DNA from: Irpex lacteus
Taxonomy: Eukaryota; Basidiomycota; Agaricomycetes; Polyporales; Irpicaceae
Reading direction: 5' to 3'
DNA length: 64,000 nucleotides
Assembly: GCA_001986395.2 (NCBI GenBank)
Contig: MQVO02000013.1
Location: 1-64,000, forward strand
A program made the position numbers and the translations under genes. Position 1 is the first letter of the stretch. Every line of letters starts with the position of its first letter. Under the pieces are notes generated by a model. That model searched no databases, was not told where the DNA came from, and saw only the letters and a list, made by a program, of their open reading frames with translations. Below, piece by piece: positions 49,301-60,732 of this stretch.

Positions 49301-50110
49301 TGATGTAACTCGGTGCGTGTCGTGGGCTCTGGGGATGTACTTTCTAGACTCTGATGCACATTACCCCTCTTCGAACAGGCTCCACTTAGCTTAAGCGGCG
49401 TCTCTTGCTGCTGCACGGGCTTTGTAGGCTGTCATCCTTCCTGTGCCCGACCTATTCCTTTGCCCTCATCTTGATCGCCTCGACAACACGTTTTGATGCT
49501 GCATAGCACACTGGCCATACTACCATGGCTAGTAGTTGTACAGAACGCTAGCACGTTTGTAGGAGCGAGAGTCGTTACCGGCGGGCAATGCGACGCCAAC
49601 ACCACCCTGTGCCAAGTGCGATCGCTCAAACGGTACGTTCGTCGCTCTTGATATGATAGCTCTGGATACTTACTTTAGGTGTAGGATACTCTAACTGCCG
49701 TTCTAGTTTACGATAACGTGCACCGATATCTTGAAAGGGTATTACGTAGTGGTCGGTGCAGAAGACTGGTTCCGCGAAATAGCGATATGGTCATAATCAA
49801 GGACGGTTGATCTAGGTGAGTATCCGTTGTATTATACGGAGATAGTACATGATTATATTCAAGCTCATGATGCAAAACAGGAGCTCGTCGTTCACATCTC
49901 TTGAGGTCGATAATGTAAGACCGCTGTTGGCGATGTACCGTCCCACCTCTGCGAAAAGGACTTGAGTCTTCATGGTGAGTATCGCGCTTCGTGTTTCTGT
50001 CCACACCGATCTAACTGTAGGTTGAATAGCTGCAGATCATTGACATACGTAGGAAACGTCGAGGCACTGTACCGCTGGCGCCAGGACCCTGTACGAACGT
50101 TTTCTAATTT
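49300..50110 (+). pseudogene. Relic of a spliced gene upstream of DUF6535 copy 3
   Basis: Counterpart of 38850-39600: introns GTACGT...CTCTAACTGCCGTTCTAG (ending 49707) and GTGAGTATC...GATCTAAC...TGAATAG (ending about 50,029), with exons broken by stops. The introns are as well preserved as the exons, which suggests decay without selection. Confidence 0.4.
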
Positions 50111-50584
50111 CCACAACTGAACATTCACGCAGTTGTGCGCCTTAGCTTCGTGACATCCGTCCTCGGCAAGATATGTTTATTTAAGTGGCAGACACTGCAC
50201 TCTTTAATGACAGGCCATTTGTGGTCGCTCTCGAGAAAACACGTGTGGATATTGCAGTGCACAGAATATCGTCAAGCTTCCATAACACCTGCCAATTCAC
50301 CACTGCGGAGCGCCGACGCAACTCATTGCGAAGCCTGTCCGGCGTCCATCTATCCGCAACACGTCGTGCACCCCACGAGGCGTCCTTTATATAACCCTTG
50401 CGTGTCCACGCCCCGCCTCCTTTCCCTTTACCACCACGTCCCAAGAACGACCGGTATGTGCCTTCCCTCGACTGTTCTTCCCGCATCGAATCTGACACCG
50501 TCGCTCGTTTTCAGTGAGGATCTATCAGCCGCAGACGGAAACGCCTACGCAGAAGACGATTCTATACCCGGATTTTGAGCCGAT

Positions 50585-51920
50585 ATGACTGAGCCGACTG
50601 GACCTGAGCCGACTGGAGGAGTGCCGATTGCAGGAGTGCCGACAGTGCTCGAGCCGAATGCACTAGAGCCGACGGAGGATGTGCCGACTGGACCTGTGCC
50701 GACTGCTGTAGAGCCGACCGCAGCCGAGCTGCAAGGATCTGTGCCGACAGCGGAAGTGCCGATGGAGGGTGTGTCACCAGGAGGTGCACCACCAGGGACT
50801 GTGCAGACCGGGGGAGAGCCTGTTGCAGAGCCAACGCAACATGGCACCGTGCACATGGACACTGCCTCTCTGCGCGACACAACGAGCCACCCTGGGGGAC
50901 TCGAGACGGCTGGTCCGTCGAGCACACCCTTGGCGCAGGGTGCTGAGCCATTGCAAGGTGCCAGCGAGCCATTGCTGCAGGACGCAGCTGATGTGCCGGA
51001 GGTGCACTCGCCGCAGACCAAAGAGGACCCCGCGAGTACGCCAAATAGCGAGGATGCGAATGCGTACTCAAACGTGCGATATGTTCTCTCTGGCCAACCG
51101 ACCGGATGGGCGGCCATGGCCGCACATATGCGCGAGTACGACGAGGAGAAGGTCAAGAATACCAAGGAGGATATTGATACCTTGCTGACCTTTGTAAGTA
51201 GTTGTTCTCTTCTGTCGCTGCACTGTTACTTATGACTTGTCTTGTAGGCTGGCTTGTTCTCTGCGGCCCTCACCGCCTTCCTCGTGGAATCCTACTCCAG
51301 TCTCCTTCCTGACCCTAATGCACAGACTGCCGCTGATTCAGCCCAGTCTCTTGTTGTCATGCAACAGATGTATCTGCATGCCTACAACTCATCCTCAGAC
51401 CCTACCATTGCTCTTGCTCCTGCTGTCCCCCCTCCCTTTCAACCCTCTCTCAATGACATCAGAGTCAATGTGCTCTGGTTTGCCTCCCTCATCTTCAGTT
51501 TGATGACTGCCTCCTTTGCTATACTGGTCAAGCAGTGGCTCAGAGAGTACCTTGCAGTGGATTTCCCATCCCCCCAAGCACGCCTTCGCATTCGCCACTA
51601 CCGCAACCCTGGGATGCTGCAGTGGAAGGTGTTTGAGATTGCTGCTGTCCTCCCACTCTTGCAGCAGCTTGCTCTTGCCCTGTTCTTCATTGGGCTCTGC
51701 TACTTCACTGCTGCAGTGCATGAAAGTGTCAAGGATACAACTCTTCCACTTGTTGCTGGATGGGCTTTCAGTTTCACCACTGTCACTATACTCCCATTGT
51801 TCTTCCCCCGATGTCCATACAAAATCACCTTGCTTAAAACTGTGCACATACATGTTGTGAATGCAACACGGCTTGCAACCTGGTGGATGTATCTGAGAAT
51901 ATCGGATCATTGGCTTAGGA
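50585..51920 (+). pseudogene. DUF6535 copy 3, 5' part, disrupted by retrotransposon
   Basis: Exon 1 is 50585-51193, intron 51194-51247 (GTAAGT...TGTAG, 54 nt). Exon 2 continues to the insertion at 51920, after the codons for SDHWLR. N-terminal repeats and all four hydrophobic segments are present. With the element in place the frame runs into the LTR and stops at 52007-52009, adding a hydrophobic tail (residues start MSRIGQFFLLFLTIFPIF). Without the insert and one TAGGA copy, exon 2 stays in frame with 58829 onward (996 codons in all), so the disruption is the only obvious lesion. Confidence 0.85.
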
Positions 51921-52406
51921 TGTCACGAATTGGACAATTTTTCCTTTTATTTTTGACTATTTTTCCGATTTTTCTCTCAATTCCTACGTCATTCTTGTAC
52001 CTGTTCTGAAAGACCAGTCACGTGACCCTGGGACATGGTTATGTAATACTGTATAGTTCCATCCCACGTCCACATGATCCATAGAAGGCGCTAGAACCTT
52101 GTAGAACATTGCACCATATCGCGTCATCATTGCATCATTGCTTACTCATAGTGGTGTTAGGAGTACAGACCCGGTACCAGGGGTCCTCGTAGATACATAT
52201 ATAAGCCCCACTAGGCTCTGCCTGGAGACCTCAGTTTCGACCTCTTGGTCTCTAGTCATAAACTCTATCGCTAGTCCCTTGACGTCGGTGCTCACACACA
52301 CCCCACTTGTCTCTGCGAGGGTCCTGTTTAGGTGTTAGATACTTTTGTTACGCGACCTCGTTACTCTCGACATCGAGCGAGCTCTAGCCTGGTCATAGTC
52401 GTGACA
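51921..52406 (+). repeat. 5' LTR of the chromovirus (486 bp)
   Basis: TGTCACG...GTGACA ends. A TATA box (CATATATAAG, 52196-52205) is followed 28-35 nt later by AGTTTCGACCT (52233-52243), the likely transcript start. Confidence 0.95.
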
Positions 52407-52408
52407 TT

Positions 52409-52419
52409 AGGTCGAAACT
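52409..52419 (+). promoter_or_regulatory. Self-priming primer binding site
   Basis: AGGTCGAAACT, two bases after the LTR, is the exact reverse complement of AGTTTCGACCT at 52233-52243, about 35 nt after the TATA box. This is the arrangement known from Tf1 of fission yeast and related chromoviruses, where the first 11 nt of the RNA prime minus-strand synthesis. Mechanism inferred. Confidence 0.7.
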
Positions 52420-53260
52420 CCTTTACTCGCCCAGACAAGACTCGTACCACTTTCACTTTCACACTCCTGAGTAGACCGACGTGCGCAAACGGTCATTGCA
52501 GTACTACGTAGGCTTGGTAACCACCCTTGAGAGGGACCAAGCTTTAGAACTTCCATACTCACCAACCCCCTCTGTTGTGTTGCCTAGTCACCCGACACCT
52601 GCCGTTGTAAGAGTTAAGCTCGTTCGGAGATATACTCCCGAGTTTCAAACAGAGTAACATCTGTTTGACGTAGCGCGGTATCTCCTCACCACGGGAGCAA
52701 AACTGCCGGTTACGAACTTAAGCACAGATCCGCGTACGCGGGGGAAACCAGGTGTTAAGGGAACGAAAGCACGCAAGGGAGGCGTTCTCGAAGCTCGTGT
52801 CTTCTTGAACCAAACGGCAACCAGGAAGCTGGTAAACAGCCGTGGGTAGAACAGAATCAGTAACTCCTGTCCGTAGTAGTGTGACGCACGTGGTAGTAGA
52901 AAGTCGCACGTTGGAAAACTCGCCACCATTTCCCATCTTCCGTGTTACGAGCACCCGCACGTCTACGACGAAGACGAGAGAGTAGACTGTTGGGATAATA
53001 GGGAGACAAACCAACTCTTCGACTGTGCAGAACAACCTTGCCCTAATCGGTATCACCAGCCACCAACCGACCTACAACTAGTTAAACGATACTCGGGCTT
53101 CGAGCGGTGTATACCAGATCAGCACCCTCGAGACATTCAAACTGCCGTCAACACAGCACTCCCACCGTCGCCGCAGTACTCGCGCGCATCCACGCCTATT
53201 CCTTCACCGATCAACGTCAGTCCTACCCCACAATCCCTACCTTCTCCGACTACGCCCACA
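52420..53260 (+). other. Chromovirus leader, with gag frame open upstream of the first ATG
   Basis: The gag frame is open from about 52,882 (after a TAG) through 53,260 with coding-like composition but no in-frame ATG. Either gag starts upstream by a non-AUG codon or splice, or the original ATG is lost. Before 52,882 nothing is evident. Confidence 0.5.
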
Positions 53261-54342
53261 ATGGAAGGTCAAGGCCAACCCCAACAAGTCCCACCAGCGC
53301 CCGCGCAGGCGCCAGTAGCTGCACCAGATCCAACTCTGATCGCTGCCATAGTTGCCGCAGTCCAGGCTGCTATGCAGAACGTTCCCCCACCCCAAATCAA
53401 TGTCAACCCCACCGCTGACTCTGTAAAGCCTGGGAAGTACAAAGGAGAACGTGGTCGAGATTTAGATCGCTTCATCTCACAATGTGATGCGTATTGGGTC
53501 ACAGCCAATGTCATCGAAAACCGCAAGAAAATCCTCACTGCTCTGGGTCTTCTGGAAGGATCAGCAGCTCACTGGGCTATCGGCATCACAGACTTCATGG
53601 CCGCCCAAGGGGGGCTCTGCCTAACGACGTCTCCACCTGGGACCAGTTCAAAGAACAACTTCGAAAATTCTTTGGTGATGCTACCCCAGAAGACTCTGCA
53701 ATCATCGAGCTCACCAAGCTCTGCAACCTCGAGCCCAGAGAAAGGAATGCTCGGGACGTCGCCGCGTATGTCACTGAGTTTCGTACCCTGGTCAACCGAA
53801 TCTCTGGGTTGTCAGGAAAAGACAAGGAGATCAGGTTCACCTCTGGACTCCCGAATTGGTTGTATACTCGTTTGGCCACAGCAGAAACACCTCCTACCAC
53901 GTACGACGAGTGGCAGGAACGAGCCCTCAAGGCCTATGCCGCCAACCAGAGAGTACGAGAACGCGAGGCAGCGGACAAGAAGTCCCCCTCCACGCCCTCT
54001 ACGTCTAGAACCACTACGACGCAACGAGCTCCAGTCTTCCAGCCTGCACCGCGACCCACCAGCTCGGGCCCAGTCCCAATGGAAGTAGATGCTTCGCAGA
54101 CTCGGCAGTATCGTGCCGACACGAAGTGTTACAACTGTGACAAGGTGACAAACCCACCTCACATGGCCCGGGAATGCCCCGAACCTCCACGTCGTCGTCG
54201 TCCTCGAGTAGCAGCCAATACAACTGCCACCGCGGCATCGTCCTCGGCAGACTCAGAAGAAATCATCGCCAATATGAGGGACACGATTGACGCATTGAAG
54301 AAGGAGCTTGACGAGCTCAAAAAGGCTAAAGAGGATTTTTGA
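53261..54342 (+). pseudogene. gag: Chromovirus gag with one frameshift
   Basis: Capsid-like Gag. ATG 53261 opens frame 2 as far as a G6 run (53609-53614); the rest (ALPNDVSTWDQFKEQLRKFF to the stop at 54342) is in frame 1. Adding one G, or a -1 slip on the G run, would join them. A retrotransposon Gag domain covers the join. A zinc knuckle follows, CYNC-x7-H-x4-C, with a wider spacing than the usual x4. The tail is a short coiled coil (ALKKELDELKKAKEDF). Confidence 0.8.
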
Positions 54343-55446
54343 GAAGGGCCGTTCTTAGAGCTACGCAAGTCCGACCCCGTATACCATGTAACAACAAATT
54401 CGATGTACTCGCCGATTGTATTTATGAGACAGGTTCGGAATCAGAGCATTTCCACGTACCCATCACAGTCTCCGGTGTGCGAAGATCGAAGGAAGTCGTA
54501 GCAATGGTGGACAGTGGAGCATCCACCCTGTTCATCAACAAGAGGTTCGTAGAAGAAAAACCGTATACGAACAAGGAAACTCAGGGAACCAATCCCTGTG
54601 TACAACATCGATGGGACACCTAATCAGAATGGGTCCATCAGTGAAGTTGCCGTGCTCAACATGAGGATTGGGGAGCACGATGAGCGGACAGTATTCACGG
54701 TCACAAACATTGGCCCTGAAAATGTTATTATTGGAATCGACTGGTTGAGATATCATAATCCCAGTATCGATTGGTCAGAAGGGATACTCAGAATGGATGG
54801 GTGCCCTGAGGCTTGCGAAGCAAAGGACAGACTTCTGAAACCAGAATCGACGTGTAAGGGTGATACGGAGGTTCGGCTTACGGCCCCCGCACGTTCGAAG
54901 AAAGTTTCTAAAGAAAAGCCTAAGCAGAAGCAGCCAAAGCGGCTGGAAGTAGGAAAGGGATATATCCTTGAAGCGGACAATGTGGAAGAACCCACTGACG
55001 AGCAGGGTAATGACGAGACGTCCTTTGACCCAGAGAAGTTGGCAAAGCTCCAAGCCGCTACTCCAGTCACCCAAATTGGGGGAAAAGGCACCCCTCGTCA
55101 TTCAACCACTCATCATGAGTCTCTGTATGCGTCTCTATGCACTAAAGACGACAGGCTGTTTGTCATGGCCGGCTACACATACTCTACTGAGTTAGCCGAA
55201 GCCGAAGCCAAGTCTAGACCAACCAAGACGTTAGAAGAGATGATTCCGGAACAGTATCGAGAGCACATGCACGTATTCTCGAAGGCAGAATCAGAACGCC
55301 TTCCTGAACACAAGCCACATGACCATGCCATCGAGCTGACGCCAGAAGCAAAGGGCTTCCATGCAAAGGTTTACCCGTTGTCCCAGAACGAACAAGTTGA
55401 ACTTGACAAGTTTCTCAAGGAGAACTTGGAGAAAGGGTACATTTGA
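54343..55446 (+). pseudogene. Chromovirus protease and pol N-terminus, one frameshift and a premature stop
   Basis: Retropepsin motif AMVDSGASTLFINKRF in frame 0. Near an A5 run (54556-54560) the homologous sequence moves to frame 1 (LREPIPVYNIDGTPNQNGS onward), a one-base lesion. The flap-like half (NIGPENVIIGIDWL) is intact. The pol N-terminus continues to KENLEKGYI, then TGA (55444-55446), then [16 protein letters not shown] in the same frame. In relatives this site is usually Arg, so CGA to TGA is likely. Confidence 0.8.
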
Positions 55447-58326
55447 CCGTCTAAGTCACCAATGGCGTCTCCCTTCTTCTTTGTCAAAAAGAAGGATGGA
55501 AGTCTTCGACCGGTACAAGATTACCGAAAGTTGAATGAGATGACCATCAAGAATCGATACCCGTTACCCCTGATTTCCGAGTTAATGGACCGGTTGAAAG
55601 ACTCCCGGTACTTTACCAAACTCGACGTTCGGTGGGGATACAACAATGTTCGCATCAAGGAAGGAGACGAGTACAAGGCTGCCTTTGTTACCAACAGAGG
55701 ATTGTTCGAACCCACGGTGATGTTCTTTGGGCTTACCAATTCGCCCGCAACATTCCAGAACATGATGAACGACATCTTTGCAGATCTCGTTGCCGAAGGA
55801 AAGGTCACGGTGTATCTAGATGATATCCTGATCTTCTCCAATGATCTGGAAGAACACCGTACAGTAGTTCACGAAGTACTCAGACGGCTCAGGGAACATG
55901 ATCTATTCCTAAAGCCAGAAAAGTGCGAGTTTGAACAAGCCTCTGTCGAGTATCTAGGAGTGATAGTTTCGCACAATCGTATCCAGATGGACCCAGTGAA
56001 AGTTAAAGCTATCACTGAGTGGCCAACACCACAAAATCCATCCGATGTGAGACGTTTCCGTGGTTTTGCAAATTTCTACCGAAGATTCATCAAAGACTTC
56101 GGGAAAATTTGCAAACCCCTAGATCGACTGACAGGCAAAGAGCCTTGGAAGTGGGGAGCTGAGGAGCAAGCGGCGTTCGATGAGCTGAAAGGGAGATTTG
56201 CCACTCATCCAGTACTAGCCATGTGGGACTTCAACAAACCAACGCGTGTGGAAACAGACGCCTCTGGGTTTGCCACAGGCGGCGTACTTGAGCAAAAACA
56301 GGATGATGAGGCGTGGCACCCTGTAGCTTATCTGTCAGAAGGAATGACGGAAACTGAGCGTAACTACGAGATCTATGATCGCGAACTTCTTGCAGTCGTC
56401 CGCGCGTTAGAGAGCTGGCGCCACTACTTGGAAGGGCTCCCTGAGAAGTTCATAGTCTATTCAGACCACAAGAACTTGGAGTACTGGACAAAAGCCAGAA
56501 ACCTCACGCGACGACAAGCTCGGTGGGCGTTGTTCCTATCACGGTTCAATTTTGAAATTGTACCACGTCCAGGCAAAGCCATGGGTAAACCTGATGCCCT
56601 TACTCGGCGAAGCCAACATGAAGTCAAGGACGAGGATGACAATCAGAACCAAGTGATTCTGACACCGGACAGGTTCCGGGCGGCTGCCTCTCAACGAGGA
56701 CATGCAAGGGTAGTACCGGACAGAAAGCTGTTGAAACGTATTCGTGAATGTTCAACGAAAGATGCGGAAGTAGCAGACGCTCTAGCGAAGGTCCAAAAGC
56801 TCGGACCCAAGCAACTCAGCAAAGGGTTAGACGAATGGAACACGGAGGATGGATTACTCCTGTTCCGGGGAAAAGTCTATGTTCCCAAAGACCCTGAGCT
56901 ACGTAAAGAGCTTACCCGACTTCACCACGATGTGCCGGCAGCCGGACACCCCGGTCGCTACAAGACACTAGAGCTTCTCTCGCGGAACTACTGGTGGCCC
57001 AGTATGTCCAAATTTGTACACGAATACGTGGACACCTGCGATGTCTGCCAACGAACAAAGATCTTCCCTGCGCCAGCTCGCGGTCCGCTTCAACCGCTCG
57101 ATCCCCCCAACACTCCTTGGGAGAGTGTCACGACCGACTTCATTGTCAAGCTCCCAGAAAGCAATGGGTACGACTCCATTACGGTAGTAGTTGATCGACA
57201 CTCAGGGCAAGCACACTGCTACCCCTCGAAGGAAACGATGAAGGCTCCAGACCATGTGCATGATTACATCACGCAAGTCTTCCGCCACCACGGAGTCCCC
57301 AAGCAGATCATCTCAGATCGAGGTTCTGTCTTTGCATCGAAATTCCTCAAGGCAATCTATGAAGCCCTCGGGGTCACGCCCTCCATGTCAACGGCTTACC
57401 ATCCACAAACTGATGGAAAGACTGAGCGACTCAACCAAGAGATTGAGCAGTATCTACGAGCCTTCTGCGCGTATCGACAAGACGACTGGACTGATTGGCT
57501 ACCCATAGCTGAGTTCGCTCTCAATAGCCGCGTACACTCGTCAACTGGAAAAGCACCCTTTGAGTTGATCTACGGTTACATTCCCGAGTTTCAAGTCTCG
57601 CTGAACCCCAACCCTAAGGTTCCAGCGGCAGACGAACGCCTTCGACTTCTAAAAGATGCTCAGGAAGATGCTCGTGCAGCTCTGGAGATAACAGCCGAAC
57701 GCATGAAGCGGTTCTACGACCACGGGGTTGCTAATACGCCTCAGTTTGAAATCGGAGACAGAGTCTATCTCGAACGCGAAAAACACCCTAAGGGTCAGCC
57801 AACTAGCAAGCTGGCACCTAAGCGTGATGGCCCCTACGAGATACTCGAAAAGGTTGCACCAATGAACTACCGTCTCAAGCTTACCAAACGAGATAAGCGT
57901 CACCCGATCTTCCATGTGGACCGCCTCCGCCCAGCGAAAGCTGCTAAAGTTGTACCAAACCGAGAGTTCCCCGAACCACCGCCAATCGTTGTTGACGAAG
58001 AAGAGGAATACGAAGTAGAAAAGGTCCTAGATTCGCACGTTCAGAACAAGAAGTTCGAGTACCGGATCAAGTGGAAGGGGTATCCAGATAGCGATAATAG
58101 CTGGGAACCCCTTGAAAACGTCAAGCACGCAAAGAAGGCTATTGCTGACTTCCACAAGAAACACCCCGGCGCACCTCGTCCAATTGCAGCCTCGCTATTC
58201 CTTGCTATGAATTTCCGATCTATCAACGCCGAATTTGACCCACCACCACCCGAGACGCTTCGTAAAGTTCCAGACTGGGAACTTGGTATCGACAACACCC
58301 CAGCCTTCCGGAGAAAAGGCCTTTAG
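55447..58326 (+). CDS. pol: Chromovirus pol: RT, RNase H, integrase, chromodomain
   Basis: Same frame as the preceding protease/pol segment, after the TGA. Numbering starts at 55462. RT blocks include [14 protein letters not shown] and YLDDIL (Asp 120-121). RNase H has [13 protein letters not shown] and [12 protein letters not shown]. Integrase has an HH-CC zinc domain ([19 protein letters not shown]...CDVCQ) and the catalytic D559, D619, E655 (DX35E). The C-terminus has a chromodomain (about 849-900, [17 protein letters not shown]), known in this family to steer integration to H3K9-methylated chromatin. Ends at TAG 58324-58326, 11 bp before the 3' LTR. Intact apart from the upstream lesions. 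Confidence 0.93.
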   Translation, partial: PSKSPMASPFFFVKKKDGSLRPVQDYRKLNEMTIKNRYPLPLISELMDRLKDSRYFTKLDVRWGYNNVRIKEGDEYKAAFVTNRGLFEPTVMFFGLTNSPATFQNMMNDIFADLVAEGKVTVYLDDILIFSNDLEEHRTVVHEVLRRLREHDLFLKPEKCEFEQASVEYLGVIVSHNRIQMDPVKVKAITEWPTPQNPSDVRRFRGFANFYRRFIKDFGKICKPLDRLTGKEPWKWGAEEQAAFDELKGRFATHPVLAMWDFNKPTRVETDASGFATGGVLEQKQDDEAWHPVAYLSEGMTETERNYEIYDRELLAVVRALESWRHYLEGLPEKFIVYSDHKNLEYWTKARNLTRRQARWALFLSRFNFEIVPRPGKAMGKPDALTRRSQHEVKDEDDNQNQVILTPDRFRAAASQRGHARVVPDRKLLKRIRECSTKDAEVADALAKVQKLGPKQLSKGLDEWNTEDGLLLFRGKVYVPKDPELRKELTRLHHDVPAAGHPGRYKTLELLSRNYWWPSMSKFVHEYVDTCDVCQRTKIFPAPARGPLQPLDPPNTPWESVTTDFIVKLPESNGYDSITVVVDRHSGQAHCYPSKETMKAPDHVHDYITQVFRHHGVPKQIISDRGSVFASKFLKAIYEALGVTPSMSTAYHPQTDGKTERLNQEIEQYLRAFCAYRQDDWTDWLPIAEFALNSRVHSSTGKAPFELIYGYIPEFQVSLNPNPKVPAADERLRLLKDAQEDARAALEITAERMKRFYDHGVANTPQFEIGDRVYLEREKHPKGQPTSKLAPKRDGPYEILEKVAPMNYRLKLTKRDKRHPIFHVDRLRPAKAAKVVPNREFPEPPPIVVDEEEEYEVEKVLDSHVQNKKFEYRIKWKGYPDSDNSWEPLENVKHAKKAIADFHKKHPGAPRPIAASLFLAMNFRSINAEFDPPPPETLRKVPDWELGIDNTPAFRRKGL

Positions 58327-58337
58327 GAGGGGGGTAA
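58325..58337 (+). other. Polypurine tract of the chromovirus
   Basis: AGGAGGGGGGTAA immediately before the 3' LTR, the expected plus-strand primer site. It overlaps the pol stop codon. Confidence 0.8.
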
Positions 58338-58823
58338 TGTCACGAATTGGACAATTTTTCCTTTTATTTTTGACTATTTTTCCGATTTTTCTCTCAATTC
58401 CTACGTCATTCTTGTACCTGTTCTGAAAGACCAGTCACGTGACCCTGGGACATGGTTATGTAATACTGTATAGTTCCATCCCACGTCCACATGATCCATA
58501 GAAGGCGCTAGAACCTTGTAGAACATTGCACCATATCGCGTCATCATTGCATCATTGCTTACTCATAGTGGTGTTAGGAGTACAGACCCGGTACCAGGGG
58601 TCCTCGTAGATACATATATAAGCCCCACTAGGCTCTGCCTGGAGACCTCAGTTTCGACCTCTTGGTCTCTAGTCATAAACTCTATCGCTAGTCCCTTGAC
58701 GTCGGTGCTCACACACACCCCACTTGTCTCTGCGAGGGTCCTGTTTAGGTGTTAGATACTTTTGTTACGCGACCTCGTTACTCTCGACATCGAGCGAGCT
58801 CTAGCCTGGTCATAGTCGTGACA
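58338..58823 (+). repeat. 3' LTR of the chromovirus (486 bp)
   Basis: No difference from 51921-52406 was noticed on side-by-side reading. Followed by TAGGA. Confidence 0.95.
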
Positions 58824-58828
58824 TAGGA

Positions 58829-60582
58829 GGTGGTTATACAGAGTTCAAGCCCCTCTGCATGAGTATCTTTCTCTGCATGATGAGAAAAGATTTGTCACCA
58901 AGGACACCTCAGATCTGGAGATACTTGTGGAGGTGGACAGTGTCCAATCCAATGATGAACTCATTGGCACAGTGATCTTTGAGTCTCTCCAGCAAATCCA
59001 GGAGCCCGAGTGGGAGGATATAGTCAAGTTTCTGTACCACCTGATTGAGCCACGTATACAGAGACCTGATCTGCTCTCTCAACCCTGGTACCTTGTCCCC
59101 TTGGATCTGTTGACAAGGCCAGCATACACTGGCATTATCAACATTCTCTGTTATCATCTTCAAGTGCAGTTCGCCAAGTCAGAGTATAATTGGTGGATGA
59201 CACAAGACACCAATCTCCATGCTCTTTCCCTCCTGTTCTCTTACAGTCGTCATCAGTTTCCTCAATCTGGAGTGAAGCTTCTTGAGCAACATGGCACTGA
59301 CATAGTATGTGCCCTTGCAAAAAGCTGTGGAAGATCTGAGGAAAGACATAAACTTTACTACTGGCTCTTTTACACCATGAAAGACAGAGCTAAATATCGC
59401 AACTGGAGTTGGGAACTATGCCTGCAATACTTTGGAATCATTGCAAACAGCATTTTCCACAGCTCTGGGGACACATGCCCTTCTAAACCCTTCTCACTGC
59501 AAGGAGACATGACCTCTTGGCCTTGGAGTGCTTGGAATGATGACTACAACCTAGGACCCCAGTTATGTGACCATGCTATGGAGTTTTTATCAGGTCCTGT
59601 CACTGCAATATTGCAAGAGATGGAGTCTAATACAAGCAGCAGCTACAGTCCAAAGACTGTCCTAGGACTAGCCTCTGTTGCAACTCAGGGAGACAGAAAC
59701 TTCTGCATCATTGGTGCTCTGGTTAGCATGTGGAACTTGGCCAATAAAGCAAAGCATAAATTGTACCTATGGTCATTGCAATCTGTCATCAAGAGCTGTC
59801 TCTCTCTACAGAATGGCACATGGGCTATTTTGCAAGCGCTTGGCCAAGTCCAGGAGTTGACGCTTATTGGTGTATGCACTGAGCCTTACTACTATAAAGT
59901 GCCAAAAGGTATACTGACTCTAAAACTCTTATGATACAATTCTGACTTGATGTCAGTTGATGGGCAGGTGCTTCAGAATCTGACCAACACACTTGTAAAT
60001 TCTGTGATCTTTGAACATCGCACTTTGAAAATCTACTCCCACATCACACATGCTCTCAAAATCCTTTACTTTGGAATCCATCTGGTCAATCAGAAAGATG
60101 TTCTCCAGTATAAGAATCAGTGCAGGACACTTTTCGAGAGCTTGACTCAAGTTGTCTACCAATCAACAGAAGACTCTACTTCAGCTCAAGAACATGAACT
60201 CGCTGGTACTGGCCCTCCTACCACAAATCAGGATTGTGTGCTCGCTCAGTTCGGGCAAGACTCTTCCACAGAGTTGCAGGCCAAGGCCAACAAGTCTCTG
60301 ATAAAGGCATGCCTAGAACATATACAGAGGCAAGATGTCAAGGCAGCTGATGTAGAACGGGAGTATGACTCAGCTCTGGAGTATGAGCAGTGGGTCTTGA
60401 CATTCAAGCCAGAGAGGACAGTCTTTGAGGATAGCTTTGTGGAGTGGCTGTTGGTGCTCTACATGGCCTCTAGTAGTGATGAGGATCAGGATGACCTAGA
60501 TGAAGAGATCAATCAAAGGTTCTATAGGATCAAACAACTTGGGTTTGTAGAAAAGGTCAAAGAGAAATATCCCATGTTGTGA
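58829..60582 (+). pseudogene. DUF6535 copy 3, 3' part
   Basis: Exon 2 resumes at GGTGGTTATAC (after the second TAGGA) and runs to 59908. The 48 nt intron 59909-59956 (GTATAC...TTCTGAC...GTCAG) matches copies 1 and 2. Exon 3 is 59957-60582, ending EKYPML. No stop or frameshift within it. Exon 3 differs from copies 1 and 2 at many more positions than those two differ from each other (for example DVEREYDSALEYEQW against DIGWKYDRTLKYEHW). Separated from its promoter and membrane domain, it is probably not expressed. Confidence 0.85.
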
Positions 60583-60732
60583 TTTTTGTAGACAGTCTGT
60601 CAGTGTATTCACTACAGCTAGGATAGCACTACTGAAGCATGTATCAGCTTTCCCCCCTCTCCTTTCCTTGATTGACCAACAATAGGGAACCAGAGCAATA
60701 ACAGGACTATAGCGGCATAACATAGGTTACGT

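Larger units (their letters stand above)
51921..58823 (+). mobile_element. Chromovirus-type Ty3/Gypsy element inside DUF6535 copy 3 (6,903 bp)
   Basis: Two 486 bp LTRs that look identical by eye, target duplication TAGGA (51916-51920 and 58824-58828), a purine-rich tract before the 3' LTR, and gag, protease, RT, RNase H, integrase and a C-terminal chromodomain. It resembles the basidiomycete MarY1-like chromoviruses. LTR identity implies a recent insertion, yet the coding part has two frameshifts and one nonsense codon. Confidence 0.95.

Noticed and set aside
52138..52338. 66 aa ORF present in both chromovirus LTRs
   Set aside because: Same frame in both LTRs because the LTRs are alike; it crosses the TATA box and start region, so it is not a plausible gene.
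58927..59934. 335 aa ORF as an independent gene
   Set aside because: It is the displaced exon 2 of DUF6535 copy 3; the called start is internal to the exon.
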